A stretch of DNA of 64,000 nucleotides. It comes from Monosporascus cannonballus (lineage: Eukaryota; Ascomycota; Sordariomycetes; Xylariales). The stretch spans positions 38,913-102,912 of the forward strand of contig QJNS01000271.1 in the NCBI GenBank assembly GCA_004154925.1. The letters run 5' to 3'. The stretch's first letter is position 1. Each line of letters begins with the position of its first letter. Shown here piece after piece: positions 46,196 to 57,257 of this stretch. The notes beneath the pieces were generated by a model. It saw nothing but the letters and a program-made list of their open reading frames with translations. It was not told where the DNA came from and made no database searches. Both the position numbers and the translations under genes were made by a program.

Positions 46196-48100
46196 CGTTA
46201 TAAGCTTTTGTTTAATAATATCGTTAAACTTTAAGTAATACCGATTAATATTGTATCTATTAGCAAACAGCTCGAATAATTTATTTACCAGGTTTTTGAT
46301 TACTCGGATATTAAAATGGAATCCGAGAAGAAAAAAGAGAAATTTCGTTTTTTTCGCGAAAAAGTTCTTCGAAGACTGGATATTATAAACCAATGCATTT
46401 TTTAGTTTGAAAAAGATAATAATAAATTTATGAAATTTTTTAAACTATTTATAACAAATTTTTTAAAAAAAACGGAAATTTTTCTAAAATTAGGAATATT
46501 TTTAAATAAGTTAAATTATTTAGCTAACTTTTATTAAGGAACCAAAAAAGGTCCTTAAGCTTTTTAAGCCAGAATCTTTCGACAGATTTTTAATTAAATT
46601 ATAATTATTTTTAATTTAATACCAAATATATTTCTGGTATTTTTTTAACTTATTATATTTTTTATATAAATTAAATTTATAATTAGACGATTTATCGAAA
46701 ATACGGTTGTTTAATTTAAATCCGTTATAAAAACTACGTTATTTTATTAATTGAAAAACGAAACCTAAAAATAATGTAAATTTATAATAATTACGAATAA
46801 TTTAAATAAGTATAAATAAAGGTTTGCGGAATAATAAATAAAAAAGTTAAAACTGAAATATGAATTGAATAATTACGATAAAAAATTAATATTTAATTGC
46901 GACAATATGTTAATCTAATTAGCAGCTAAATTAAATTAGAGATAAAAAGTATTAATGGCTAAGTTTTTTAACAGCTTGAAAAAAAATATAAAAAAGGTTT
47001 TTTAAATTTGATCGGCCTAATTATTTGTCGGATTATATTATTATAACCGTTAAAAATAACTATCGATAATATATATAGCGTATTAAAGATATTAAAAGAA
47101 AATATAATAATAAACCCTGATGTATAATTAATATTTGTATTTTTTAACATAATAATATTTTTACGGTATAAAACAAGGATTTATATAATTAAAAGTTACG
47201 TATAAGAAAAATTGGAATTAAATTAAATATTATAATTATAATAAAATAAGATACAAGGTATTATAGTATAATGAAGTGGGGCGGGGTGTTACACCCATGG
47301 TCAGGCTCGGCTGATCAGAAAGCCCGAGTTTCGCATGTATATTAAGAAGTTCTTTTTCGCCATGGGTTTAACCCCCAGGCATCTTCGGCGACCATCACCA
47401 CTCAGCATGCTTCCGGCCACTTCAGTCATCGAGGTTCAACACCAGCAATACAGTCAGATTGAGTTCTTCATTTTTTCGACAATCCCATTCCGTACCGTGA
47501 CATAAAATGGTTATCCGCACTGATCAAGACCAATTCTCCCAACCCCAGTTCAATAATGTATTTAAAAAATCCCGTTAAAATAATTAAAAACTAATACTTA
47601 AAAAATAATCCAGAAAAAATTAAGAAAACGGCAATAAATTTATTAATATGCTTTAACTTAATTATATGCTAGGTCCTTTATGGCAAAAATTTTAATAAGG
47701 ATTATTACGATAAGAACTTTAACGAAAAATGCGAAAAGCCAAAAATTTAACTTAATAACTATTGCGAATATAATAAAAACTATTATAGGGATGGTTATGC
47801 AAATACCAAAATTAAATAAAGGAAATTTGTTCCGGAATTTTTGATCGATACGGCAAAATATATGCCATATATTGTCGATAACGAAAATATCCAGATAACG
47901 AAAAATAAAAATAATATATTTACATATGAATTACCAATATATATTACGAAGGATTTAATTTTCCAAACTGTACCGGAAATAATAAGGACGATAAGTAATA
48001 ATATTAATAATTTTGAATCATAGCTTTAAAAGATATTTAATAATTGGCCGAAATAAAAAGCTAGCCCGAAACAAAATAATATTTCTAAGAAAACCTTTTT
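46196..48100 (+). pseudogene. B gag relic
   Basis: It starts near 46,230 with a segment shared with the minus strand of A2 (CTATTAGCAAACAGCTCGAA against CTACCAGCAAACAGCTTAAA). At 47,841-48,023 an open stretch reads MIDTAKYMPYIVDNENIQI, then NNIFTYELPIYI, matching A1 gag at 4,040-4,262. It is interrupted at 47,274 by a 279-bp foreign insertion. The frame at 46,172-46,393 on the opposite strand is a shadow. Confidence 0.65.
47274..47552. mobile_element. 279-bp unmutated insertion with 6-bp target duplication (MITE-like)
   Basis: This GC-normal segment begins AAGTGGGGCGGGG and ends CAACCCCAGTTCA. It is bounded by ATAATG on both sides (47,268-47,273 and 47,553-47,558). The A1 homologue is continuous here (TATAGTACAATATATTTAAA on the minus strand), giving the empty site. 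The ends show a weak inverted repeat (AAGTGGGGCGGG against AACTGGGGTTGGG). Inside, GGGGTGTTACACCCATGG (47,283-47,300) pairs imperfectly with CCATGGGTTTAACCCCC (about 47,361-47,377). It has no ORF. Being under the length RIP needs, it was spared. Confidence 0.7.
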
Positions 48101-48549
48101 TGTTGTTACAGATAATATAATTATTAAACGGAAAAGGAGTTAATTTAGCGTACTGTAAAAAATTATTATTAAAAAATTATTGCGGATTTCCATTTTTAAT
48201 TAGTATTTATTATAAATTTTTACGAAAAAAAGGCCATTAAGGAAAAAATACGTTAGTTGATAAAGACTTTTTGGAACGATAATTAGCACGACGTATAATA
48301 AGATATAATCGCAAATATAAAAGAATCATTTTTTCGATAAGGAAAGAAATTATAGTAAAATTAAAAATAACTAATATAATTCGAGGAAATAATACGCCGA
48401 CAATAATAATAAATATAATAGTTTAATACGTTAAACGAAGAAATATGAAAAAGGCTTAATATATTTAAATAAAAATTTAAAAAAAGGTTACCTATAAAAA
48501 GGTTATAAGATAATAAAACATAGAAAAATTAAAAAGAATTGCCGAAAAA

Positions 48550-50035
48550 AATTTTAAACGTAATAATAAAAAAAATTAATAATTTTATTATTTGAATATA
48601 CGAATCGGAACGTATTAGTATACCGTAATAATAGATTACGAAGCTTTAGGTTGAAATTATATTATACTAGATATGATTAATAAGTTTAAAGTATTATAGA
48701 GATATAAATTACTATGTTATATAATGATAATTACCGAAGGTTAGATATTTGTTTACGATAATAAAAAAGTTATATACGAAATTAATTACTTGGAGATTTT
48801 TATCCAAAGATAATATTATATCATCGATTTTAATATCGTTTTATTTGAAAATTACAATATAATCTTAAAATTACCTTGGATACGCCAGTACGGAATTTTA
48901 ATTAATGATAAAATTGGCCAGGTAAAGTGTATTTTGTTTTTTGTTAATAAATAAAAAAACGAAATTAAGATTTTAATATTTAATCGAAAATAACGATAAA
49001 TATAAATATAAGAATAAAATAAAAACATGATTACCTACAAGAATAAAATATAAGAAAAAAACGGGCATTAAAAAAATACAACATATCGTTATCATTATTA
49101 AAACGAAATTAAAATAACAATAACAACCCCGAAAGTTAGCAGATTTAACTAATATATTACCATAATACCATAGATATAAGTAGCTTTATAAAAAGAATTT
49201 AATACGAAATTATTAAAATATAGTGAATAAAACTATGAAATAATTTTCAAAATAGGATTTTCGATAAAGTTTTATCTTATTTATAACTTTAGCGGAAATA
49301 AGTTACGTACCCTTAAAAAATATTTGGAAAATTAATTACAGAAAAAATAAATTTGACTTTCGAAATTACTAACGAAATATCTTATTTTTCCGTGTTAAAA
49401 AAATAAAAAATTATAATTTATAATTAATTATTAATAACTAAACGATATTACTATTAAGGATTAAATATCATTATTCCTAATTACGAAAATAAAAAACCAA
49501 TTTTACGAAATTAAATAATTTATAATATTGGATCTTAAAAATAAATATAAGCTTATTAAAAATTAAAAAAGAATACGAATAAAAAATAATATTCAAAATA
49601 AAATACGGACTATTTAAATATTGGGTTATAATAATGGGATTTATAAATATATTAACAACCTTTTAACGGATAATAAATTATATATTAGAAAAATACCTTC
49701 ATATTTTCGTTATATATTATTTTAACAATATTTTTATTTTCTTAAAAACGGAAAAAACATACGTAAAATACGTTCATAAAATTCTTTAAACTTTACAAAA
49801 CGCAAGGTTATTTATTAACGCAAAAAAAGGTTAATTAGATAAATAAAAAATGGAATATTTGGAATATATTATTACCTTAGGACATATTAGGATAAATCTT
49901 AAGAAAATCACTGTAATTATAAAATGGCAGATATTAAGAATAGTTAAAAAGGTATAACCATTTTTTGGATTCGCTAATTACTATAAGAAATTTATTCGAA
50001 ACTTTAATAAAATAATTATACCCTTAACGAACCTT
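48550..50035 (+). pseudogene. B pol relic, 5' part (protease, RT)
   Basis: The protease end reads ILKLPWIRQYGILINDKIG near 48,857-48,920. RT spans about 49,180-49,950, with NNIFIFLKTEKTYVKYVHKI from about 49,727 (the YLDD box is now YFNN), then NARLFINAKKG. The segment just before the C insertion reads FFGFANYYKKFIRNFNKIII then PLTNL, the RT/RNase H connection. The reading resumes at 57,258. Confidence 0.8.
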
Positions 50036-50470
50036 TGTTACGTCCAAGAAGGGGACTCCACTAGACCCGGAAGAGACCAGGTGAGCTGACCTGTTTTGAT
50101 TTCCATTTCGTTCGGAAAAACTTCGGATCTACGTGTGTCTCTGTTGATCTCCAGAGACACCCGGAGACCTCCAGAGATTACGAGAAGATGGTTTTTCGTG
50201 AACCCCAGAGACTAAAGGAGATAAAGGAGGATATATAGAAAAGTAATTTTTTATGTAAATAGCACTTACTTAGTTTCGCTTTTTAATTATTAATTTAAGC
50301 CTTTAATTAAGAGGTAATTGTACCGTTTTTTAATTGAAGGGAGAGTTTTTAAAAAACCTTTTTAATAATAGATTATTAAATTATTTTTCGCCTTATTGTT
50401 ACCTGCAAATCAAGAATTTTTTTCGGATATTGTTTATATTTCCAGGTAGATGTATAATAGGTTCGTTATA
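50036..50470 (+). repeat. C 5' LTR
   Basis: It begins TGTTACGTCCAAGAAGGGGA and ends GGTTCGTTATA. The first 200 bp are far less mutated than the rest, with GATCTCCAGAGACACCCGGA and many CA/TG pairs. The same block in the 3' LTR is slightly more mutated there, so RIP damage is uneven along and between the LTRs. Confidence 0.9.
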
Positions 50471-50754
50471 TTTTGATAACTTTTTAATTAATAGCTGACG
50501 AATAATTTATCGTTTAGTTGGGGTATAAGCTTTTTTAAATTTAGTGCAGACGATAGTATAGGATGACGTTTAGAAGATAGACAGTATATATAATTCCCGT
50601 TATTGATTAGTGAAGCGTTATTAATAAGATTTGACGATTTACCCCTTATTAAGGAAATTTTCCAATTAATTAATAATATGGTACCTTTTATTACTTGATC
50701 CTAGGGAAGATTTTTTTTTTAACCTTAATAACAATTTTCTTTAATTTTTTAGGA

Positions 50755-51930
50755 AACTATCGAAGTTCAGGATTTAAAGCCAATTAAAGGCCCGAGAAGC
50801 TAAGGAGGTAAAGAAAAAGAACTTATTACGGAAGAAAGATTGGACTTCTTGGCCCAGAAGGTTTAAAGCCTGGAAAAAGAAAACGCCCGACTCGCCAAGA
50901 AACCAGCCTTCCCTTAGTTTGGTTCCCCTAGGGGACGAAGCTAGGGAGCCGGTTATCGACCACTTTTGACTGACATAAGATAAACATAAGGAAAAACTCC
51001 GGCTTTGCCCCTGTTTGGTATAAACCGGGCGCGAGAAAAAATAGTCCTACTGCCTAGTTACCACGGAATGCCAGACGTTAAGGGTTATAAATTAATTTTC
51101 CCAAAACCTTATGATAGATTAGAGGACCTTAATGGATTTTTGGTTTAGGCCAGATTTTACCTTAAGTTTTATGAAAATTCCCTGACGGAAAATTATTAGA
51201 AGGTAATAGCCATTTTTTAGTTATTAACCGGACGGGTTCGCCAATGGTTCGAACTTATTTTAACGGATTACCTTAAGAGATACCCAAAGGAATTTTCGGA
51301 CCTTATTAATTATATTTTTAGCGGGTATAAGAACTTTGAAAAAAGAATATACGTCTTATTCGGAAACCCCGATAAGGAATAGGACGTAATTAAGCAGTTT
51401 TATTTTCTTTACCAGATTAAATTAGTATTTAAGTATATAACCGAGTTTAACCGTTTGGCAGTTATTTTTAACTTGTCAAAAAGTATATTGTTTTATTTTT
51501 ATTATAATGGCTTAAAACCTTAGGTTAAGGATGAATTATATATAAAACCAAAAAGTGGATTTTTTGCAAAGTATACTAATAAGGTTATTATTGCCGACCG
51601 ACGTACTTTTGATCGGTACCTTAAGAAGAAAAGGACCGGTAGACGAGGTGAAGATAAAGGTTCGAAAAGCCAAAATAAGAAAAATAAGGGTAAGCCTTAA
51701 AAGGAAGTAAGTTCCGTTTCGAAGGAGCCTAAGAAAAATAAGTCCAAAGTGGAATGTTTTAATTGTGGCAAGAAGGGGTATTTTAAGAATAAATGTTATT
51801 TTTCCGCCTAAAGGAACTTTAAGAAAAAAGGGATTTTTTAATCCCAGAAAAAAGCCAAAATAATTGAATAAGAAACCGATAATAAAGTAAAAAAGGAAAA
51901 GAAAGAAGTTAATTCGATTTCCTTTTAACC
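50755..51930 (+). pseudogene. C gag relic
   Basis: The N-terminal part reads ETIEVQDLKPIKGP, then ELITEERLDFLAQKV and SLEKENARLAKKP, a coiled-coil start. The middle has YKLIFPKPYDRLEDLNGFLV and capsid-like segments. A CCHC zinc knuckle lies at 51,755-51,795, read CFNCGKKGYFKNKCY, with Tyr in place of His (CAT to TAT, a RIP change). Stops are mostly TAG/TAA at positions fitting CAG, CAA or TGG codons. Gag packages the element RNA. Confidence 0.75.
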
Positions 51931-52156
51931 AGAATTTATTATCGCCATAATTATTTAAATCCAGAACGATATCCCAAAGTACGAGAATTATTCCGTTTGT
52001 TAGAATTTTAAAGTTAAAGCCTATAAATATTATCTAGGATAAACGGCTTCCAGGATAGCTATAGAGCTAAGATACCAGTATTACCTTGATTCCCAGAAAT
52101 ATAAGATGTATATAGAGGATGGCCAGTTTTGGCCAAATATTAGCAATTACGGATAG

Positions 52157-52372
52157 TTGTTTTTAAAGCTTTATAAGCTCCCAGAATATATTGTTTACCT
52201 AAAAGAGTTAACGGTGAACCCTTACGACTTGTTATATTTTACTGCTTATTATAACGACGATTGTTTTGTTTATCTTAAAGCCAAAGAAGATAATAATTTT
52301 TGGCCTGGATGGGATGACGAAATATTTACCGAATTAAATAATAAATGCCGATGTACCGAAATTTCCCGATAG
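52157..52372 (+). pseudogene. C polyprotein segment upstream of protease
   Basis: This open stretch reads LTVNPYDLLYFTAYYNDDCF, then VYLKAKEDNNFWPGW. It resembles a short conserved segment (W-x-A-C-x-x-D-x-C-x-x-H-x3-K-x5-WP type) that lies between gag and protease in many fungal gypsy polyproteins. Expected Trp, Cys and His residues are replaced by Phe/Tyr here. The recognition is from family memory rather than a computed alignment. Confidence 0.5.
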
Positions 52373-52799
52373 CCAGAATACCTTAGGTTTTATTATTTGT
52401 ACCCCGAGTTAAAATGGAGTTAGAAGGCTATATTGTAAGGATGTTTATATTACTTTCCGATATTTTACATTTAATATAAGCTTTTAAATATGGAAATACC
52501 TTTTTCGGAAATTTACTTTTTTGATTTTATGACCTGGAGGGCATAAGGATAACGGAAGAACTAAGAAAAAAGACTTTAATATAGGTATAGTAAAAAAACA
52601 TAATTTAAATATAAAAACGATTAATGCATTAAATATGTTGTTAGAAAAGTTCGTAAATAAAGGTTCGCTTAAGCCGGAAAAAATTAAAAGTTAAAAAATT
52701 ATAAAGGCTTTCGAAATTAAGGTATTAAGGAGTTTTAGTTTATAAGACCTTATGTAAAGCGATAAAAGGAATACGTAATTAGATTAAGATTTTTTTTTA

Positions 52800-55700
52800 A
52801 TATAAAAATAAAACGTTTAAAGTAATAATCGATTCCGGCGTAAAAGGTAATTTTATTTTTCTTGCTGTAACAAAAAGATATTAAATTTCTTGGAAATATA
52901 AATTAAAGTTTTATAAATTACGTACGGTAAATGGAAATCTGTTTATATACGAAGGTGGGCGAGTTTTTCGGGAAATTAAAAAACTCCTAATGCAAATTTA
53001 AGGATACCAGAAATGCGTTTTACTGGATATTGCCGATATCTCTGGATACGACATTATTTTGGGAATGTTTTGGCTTTATTTTAGTAACTTACGAATTAAT
53101 TGGAGAAAACGAATATTTTTTTGGGATAAAATGCCAGGAGAAAACGATCGAAAAATCTGTTATGTTATTAAGGAAGTACGGATTCCTGATTAAGTTTTTA
53201 CGGTACTGCCGGAATATCAAGGATTTAAGCGATTATTTAAGGATAAAGAAGATTATAAGTTACCGTTATATGGTTAATAGGATTATCGGATACTTATTAA
53301 AGAAAGGTATTACCTTAAGTTTTATAAAATTTATTATATGAACTTAAAAAAATTAAAGGTTTTGTAGAAAAGTATATAATTAAATTTGAAAAAAAGATAT
53401 ATTTAGCTTTTTAATTCCTTTATTAAATATTCTGTTTTTATGGTACCAAAAATTAAAAATAGTAAGTAAAAAATCGACGAAAACGGAAACCTTATTTATC
53501 GAAGGGTAATTAATTATAAATAGTTAAATAATATTATGATTAAAAATGGATATCCTTTGATATTTATAAGTACTTTGAAGGAAAATGCCAGTAAAGCCAA
53601 ATAGTTTATAGTATTTGATTTACGCGACGGATATTATCATATTAAAATGGCCAAAGGAAAAAAATGGAAAATAATATTTAGAACGGTATATGGATTTTAC
53701 GAATACCGAATAATACCTATGGGACTTATTAATACTCCCGTTAACTTTTAAAGTTTAGTAATAATTACTTTTCGGAAGTTCTTAGATAAATTTGTGTTTA
53801 TTTACTTTAATGATATCTTTATTTACTTAGAAACCTTAAAGGAGTATAAGAAGCATATAGTTTAGGTGCTTAGAACTTTAAATAAAGCCAATATTCGAAT
53901 TAATTTAGCCAAAAGTATATGATATATGCAGAAATTAGATTTTTTAGGGTTTATTTTTATTCCCGGTCAAATTTAGATTTAACGTTCCAAATTGGAAATA
54001 ATTAAGGACTGGCTTATTCCCGATAAGGCGACCGTTATAGATATCCGGCAAATTTTAAGATTTACGGGTTACGTACGTAGCCTAATCGAAAAATACGGAG
54101 ATATCGTTAGATTATTAACGAAACTTACTATTAAGGAATACGTTGGAAAAGAATTTAAGTTCCCAGAGGAAATAAAAAAAATATTCCGAAAATTAAAAAA
54201 AATAATTATTAACGGATTAATAATGAAAATGCCAAATCCAGATAAAAAAAAATGCCTGAAAACCGATACTTTAAAATATGTTTTGGGCGTAATTTTAAAA
54301 TAATAAAAAGATAACGGCAAATAATACCTAGTAGCTTATTATTTAAAAGTATTTCGAAACGTAGAACTTAAATACCAGATTTACGACAAAAAGCTGTTAA
54401 TAATTATTAACGTTTTTAAAGAATAAAAACTTTACCTTAATAAAATAAAAAAACCTTTTGATATTTATTTTGATCATAAAAATTTTACGCGATTTATGAA
54501 AGCTTAAAAATTAAATAAATGATATAAAAAATAAATGATTTTTTTGTCCAGATTTAATTTCAAAATATATTATATTAAAAAAAAAAGAAAATATCCAGGC
54601 GGATATTTTCAATTGCAAAAAAAATTATAATTTTAAAGTTCTTAAAAGAAATATGTAAATGTTATAGTATAATAAGGACGGCATTATATAGTTATGTAAA
54701 ATCGTAAAAAAACCAATTATAAAATTTTTGATACGGTTCCGGAATTCTTACGATATGGAAAAACAGAAAAAGGTTTAGTAGTTGAAAGGGCAGCCAAAGG
54801 ATTAATTATTATATCATAAAAAAATCTATATTCCAAAAAATTAACAAAAATAATTCGTAAAGGAATTTTACGAAAACCTATTATATAGATATTAAGGGAT
54901 TTTTAAGATTATTAGACGGCTATAAGAAAAATATAATTTTCCAGAATTATAACGAATAATTAAGAAAATAATTAAAAATTGCAATATTTGTAATAAGGTT
55001 AAGGCAATATGTTATAAGCCTTACGGGTTATTATAACTTATTAACATTTTAAATAAGGTATGGAATATTATAGCTTGGGATTTTATTATTAGTTTATTTT
55101 TATTTAAAAACCCAGTTACTGAAATCGAGTACGACGGAATGTAGGTAATTATTAATAAATTTATTAAGTATGGGTACTTTTTACCTTTTAAAGGAAACGT
55201 AACGGCAGAATAGCTGGCTTATGCTTTTATCAGATATTACCTTAATAAATATGGAATATTAAAAAAGATTATTTCCGACAAAGATACGCTTTTTATTTCA
55301 AAATTTGGTACCAGTTTTTTTAAATAAATCGGTATTAAATTCAAATTTTCGACAGCGTATTATCTTTAAACAGATGGATAAATAAAACGGCTTAATTAAA
55401 TTCTGGAATAATATTTTTGAAGTTATGTTAATTACTAGCAAAATAATTAGGTAAAATTTTTACTATTGGCATAAATCGTTTATAATATATCTGTTAACGA
55501 AAATATGGGTATATCCCTTTATATAGCTGTATACGGATACGATATAAAAATAAAACGACCTAAATAATTACTTAACAAAGTACCAAAAATTGTTACGATT
55601 ACCCTAAAAGCAAAAATATTAATAATAGAAATTAAGACGATTTAAGCCCGTTTCCAGAATAAGTTGCGATTTTTTTAATAACGAATAATTTAGTACTATA

Positions 55701-56175
55701 ACAGGAAAAAAATTAAGGAATTAATTTTAACGAAAAAAAATAAAGTTTATTTGCTACGTTAAAAGCAAAACGTAATTTCGAATATCTTATAAATCAAAAC
55801 GAAAAGATTTAATAATAAGTTCGATTTTAAGAAATTTAGCCCGTTCAAAATTAATAAAATCGTTTCCAAAATTAATTACCGATTATCGTTATTTAAAAAT
55901 ATGAAAATATACCCTGTTTTCCATATTTCTCTGTTTAAACTAGTACCCAAGAACGCCCCGTTAAAAACGGACCTAAAACTTAAAAAAGATTTTGACGAAT
56001 ACGAAATCGAACAAATACTGGATTCCAAAATGGTTAAAAACAAAGTTCAGTATTTAGTTAAATAAAAGGATTATTTACCCGAAAAAAACATATAAGAACC
56101 ATTTAATTACTTAATGAATATGATGGACCTGGTTAAGACGTTCCACCGCCAGAATCTTGACCGACCATTTCCAAA
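52800..56175 (+). pseudogene. C pol relic (protease, RT, RNase H, integrase, chromodomain)
   Basis: Protease near 52,830 reads IIDSGVKGNFIFLAVTKRY and continues with GYDIILGMFWLYF near 53,040. RT (53,520-53,990) includes FDLRDGYYHIKMAKGK, FRTVYGFYEYRIIPMG and the catalytic box as YFNDIFIYLETLKEY. RNase H starts near 53,992, with a 104-codon open stretch containing LKTDTLKYVLGVIL. Integrase (54,680-55,500) shows IAWDFIISLFLF, ISDKDTLFISKFGTSFF and STAYYL, with at least two of the three acidic residues visible. A chromodomain lies at 55,995-56,170. Confidence 0.85.
55995..56175 (+). pseudogene. C chromodomain
   Basis: It reads DEYEIEQILDSKMVKNKVQY, then LVK, a stop (TGG to TAA-type change), KDYLPEKNI, a stop and EPFNYLMNMMDLVKTFH, then QNLDRPFP. 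The YEVEKILDSR...YLVKWKGY...NTWEP pattern of chromodomains is clear, with both aromatic-cage Trp positions turned into stops. Integrase-fused chromodomains steer chromovirus insertion to heterochromatin, which fits the nesting seen here. Confidence 0.85.
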
Positions 56176-56229
56176 GCGGCCAAGGTCGCAGGCGATAACG
56201 TACCCTTACAAAAGTTCAACCCTGCGTCG

Positions 56230-56782
56230 TTTTAGTCGAAAGAGATAAAGGCCTCCGCCGAAACACCCGTTTTTAACGTAAGTTGTGCTTATTTTTCTTT
56301 TATCCGACGACGTTTTTCTTCCATTTTCTTTTGTTCCTCCAATTCGTCCATATTTTTAAAACCTTTTTAAATAAATAACGCTCCTTTGGAATATAACCAT
56401 TCCGATTAACGGTCCAAACGAATAATACGGTTGGATAATTTCTGGAGCTGTTAAACTGCCAAACGTTTTTCCCGTTTTATCCGCAGTTTTTTAGCCCGAA
56501 TATTTTGTAAAGACGAAAGTGAAACGTGGTTTCCGTCATAAGTCTGGACGTTAGCCAGCAAATAGTTCTAATAGCTTTTCCGGCCCTTTAGCATTTTGCA
56601 AAAAAATTTCTTTTCGAAATAACGTATGCACGGCATAACTTCAAAACCAAAATCAGAGATGGCCTTAACGAGGTCGTAACGATTCTTAGTGGAAGTTTTG
56701 ACGCGTTTTGAAGGTCTACCTAATATGGTTAATAATAATACAACATAAAGAAAATAAAAGGAAAGGAAGTTAGTTTACTTAC
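56230..56782 (-). pseudogene. C antisense ORF: zinc-cluster-like spacing, coiled coil, possible intron
   Basis: This frame is opposite to gag-pol between chromodomain and 3' LTR. From 56,719 it reads GRPSKRVKTSTKNRYDLVKA, then FEVMPC followed by C-x2-Y-x6-C-x8-Y-x2-Y-x7-Y. With Tyr as RIP-mutated Cys this is C-x2-C-x6-C-x8-C-x2-C-x7-C, the spacing of Zn(II)2Cys6 clusters. Then come SLQNIRAKKLRIKREKRLAV and MDELEEQKKMEEKRRRIKEK, a charged coiled coil. Four to five stops interrupt it, all explicable by RIP. Upstream, GTAAGT (56,782-56,777) and TTAAC...ATTAG (ending 56,720) could bound a 63-bp intron. Its role is unknown. Confidence 0.55.
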
Positions 56783-56783
56783 T

Positions 56784-56821
56784 GATTTTTAGGGACAAAG
56801 ATCCTGGAAAAAGGGGAATAA
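56784..56821 (+). promoter_or_regulatory. C polypurine tract region, conserved with B
   Basis: The stretch GATTTTTAGGGACAAAGATC followed by CTGGAAAAAGGGGAATA precedes the 3' LTR. In element B (59,765-59,802) the same 31 bp recur with two transitions, although sequences on either side differ strongly. The purine run primes plus-strand DNA synthesis. The conservation of the non-purine half suggests a further role, possibly in the antisense gene. Confidence 0.65.
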
Positions 56822-57257
56822 TGTTACGTCCAAAAAAGGGATTTTACTAGACCCGGAAAAGACTAGGTAAATTAACCTGTTTTGATTTCCACTTCGTTCG
56901 GAGAAACCTTAGATTTACGTATATCTCTGTTGATCTCCAGAGACACCCGGAAACTTCCAGAGATTACGAGAAAATAATCTTTCGTGAACCCCAAAGACCA
57001 AAAAAGATAAGGGAGGATATATAGAAAAGTAATCTTTTATATAAATAGTACTTACTTAGTTTTGCTCTTTAGCTATTAATCTAAGCCTTTAACCAAGAGG
57101 CAATTGTACCGTTCTTTAATTAAAAGGAGAGTCTTTAAAAAATCTCTTTAACGAACAGATTACTGAATTATTTTTCGCCTTATTGTTACCTGCAAATCAA
57201 GAACCCTTTTCGGATACTGCTTATACCTCCAGGTGGATATATAACAGGTTCGTTACA
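56822..57257 (+). repeat. C 3' LTR
   Basis: It begins TGTTACGTCCAAAAAAGG and ends AACAGGTTCGTTACA. Its distal third (CCTGCAAATCAAGAACCCTT) is less mutated than in the 5' LTR, the reverse of the situation in the proximal third. A 79-codon open frame starting at 57,183 crosses the LTR end into host element B RNase H and is not a gene of its own. Confidence 0.9.

Larger units (their letters stand above)
50036..57257 (+). mobile_element. C: gypsy chromovirus inserted in B, innermost element
   Basis: LTRs are at 50,036-50,470 and 56,822-57,257. Perfect target duplication ACCTT lies at 50,031-50,035 and 57,258-57,262. It is the least decayed large element, with a visible CCHC knuckle, RT, integrase and a well-preserved chromodomain. 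Element F gives the empty site. It is 7.2 kb. Being inside B, which is inside A3, it inserted last of these three. Confidence 0.92.

Noticed and set aside
46172..46393. 73-codon minus-strand frame at the start of B
   Set aside because: It spans the LTR/gag boundary opposite to gag, and the gag reading is supported by homology with A2.
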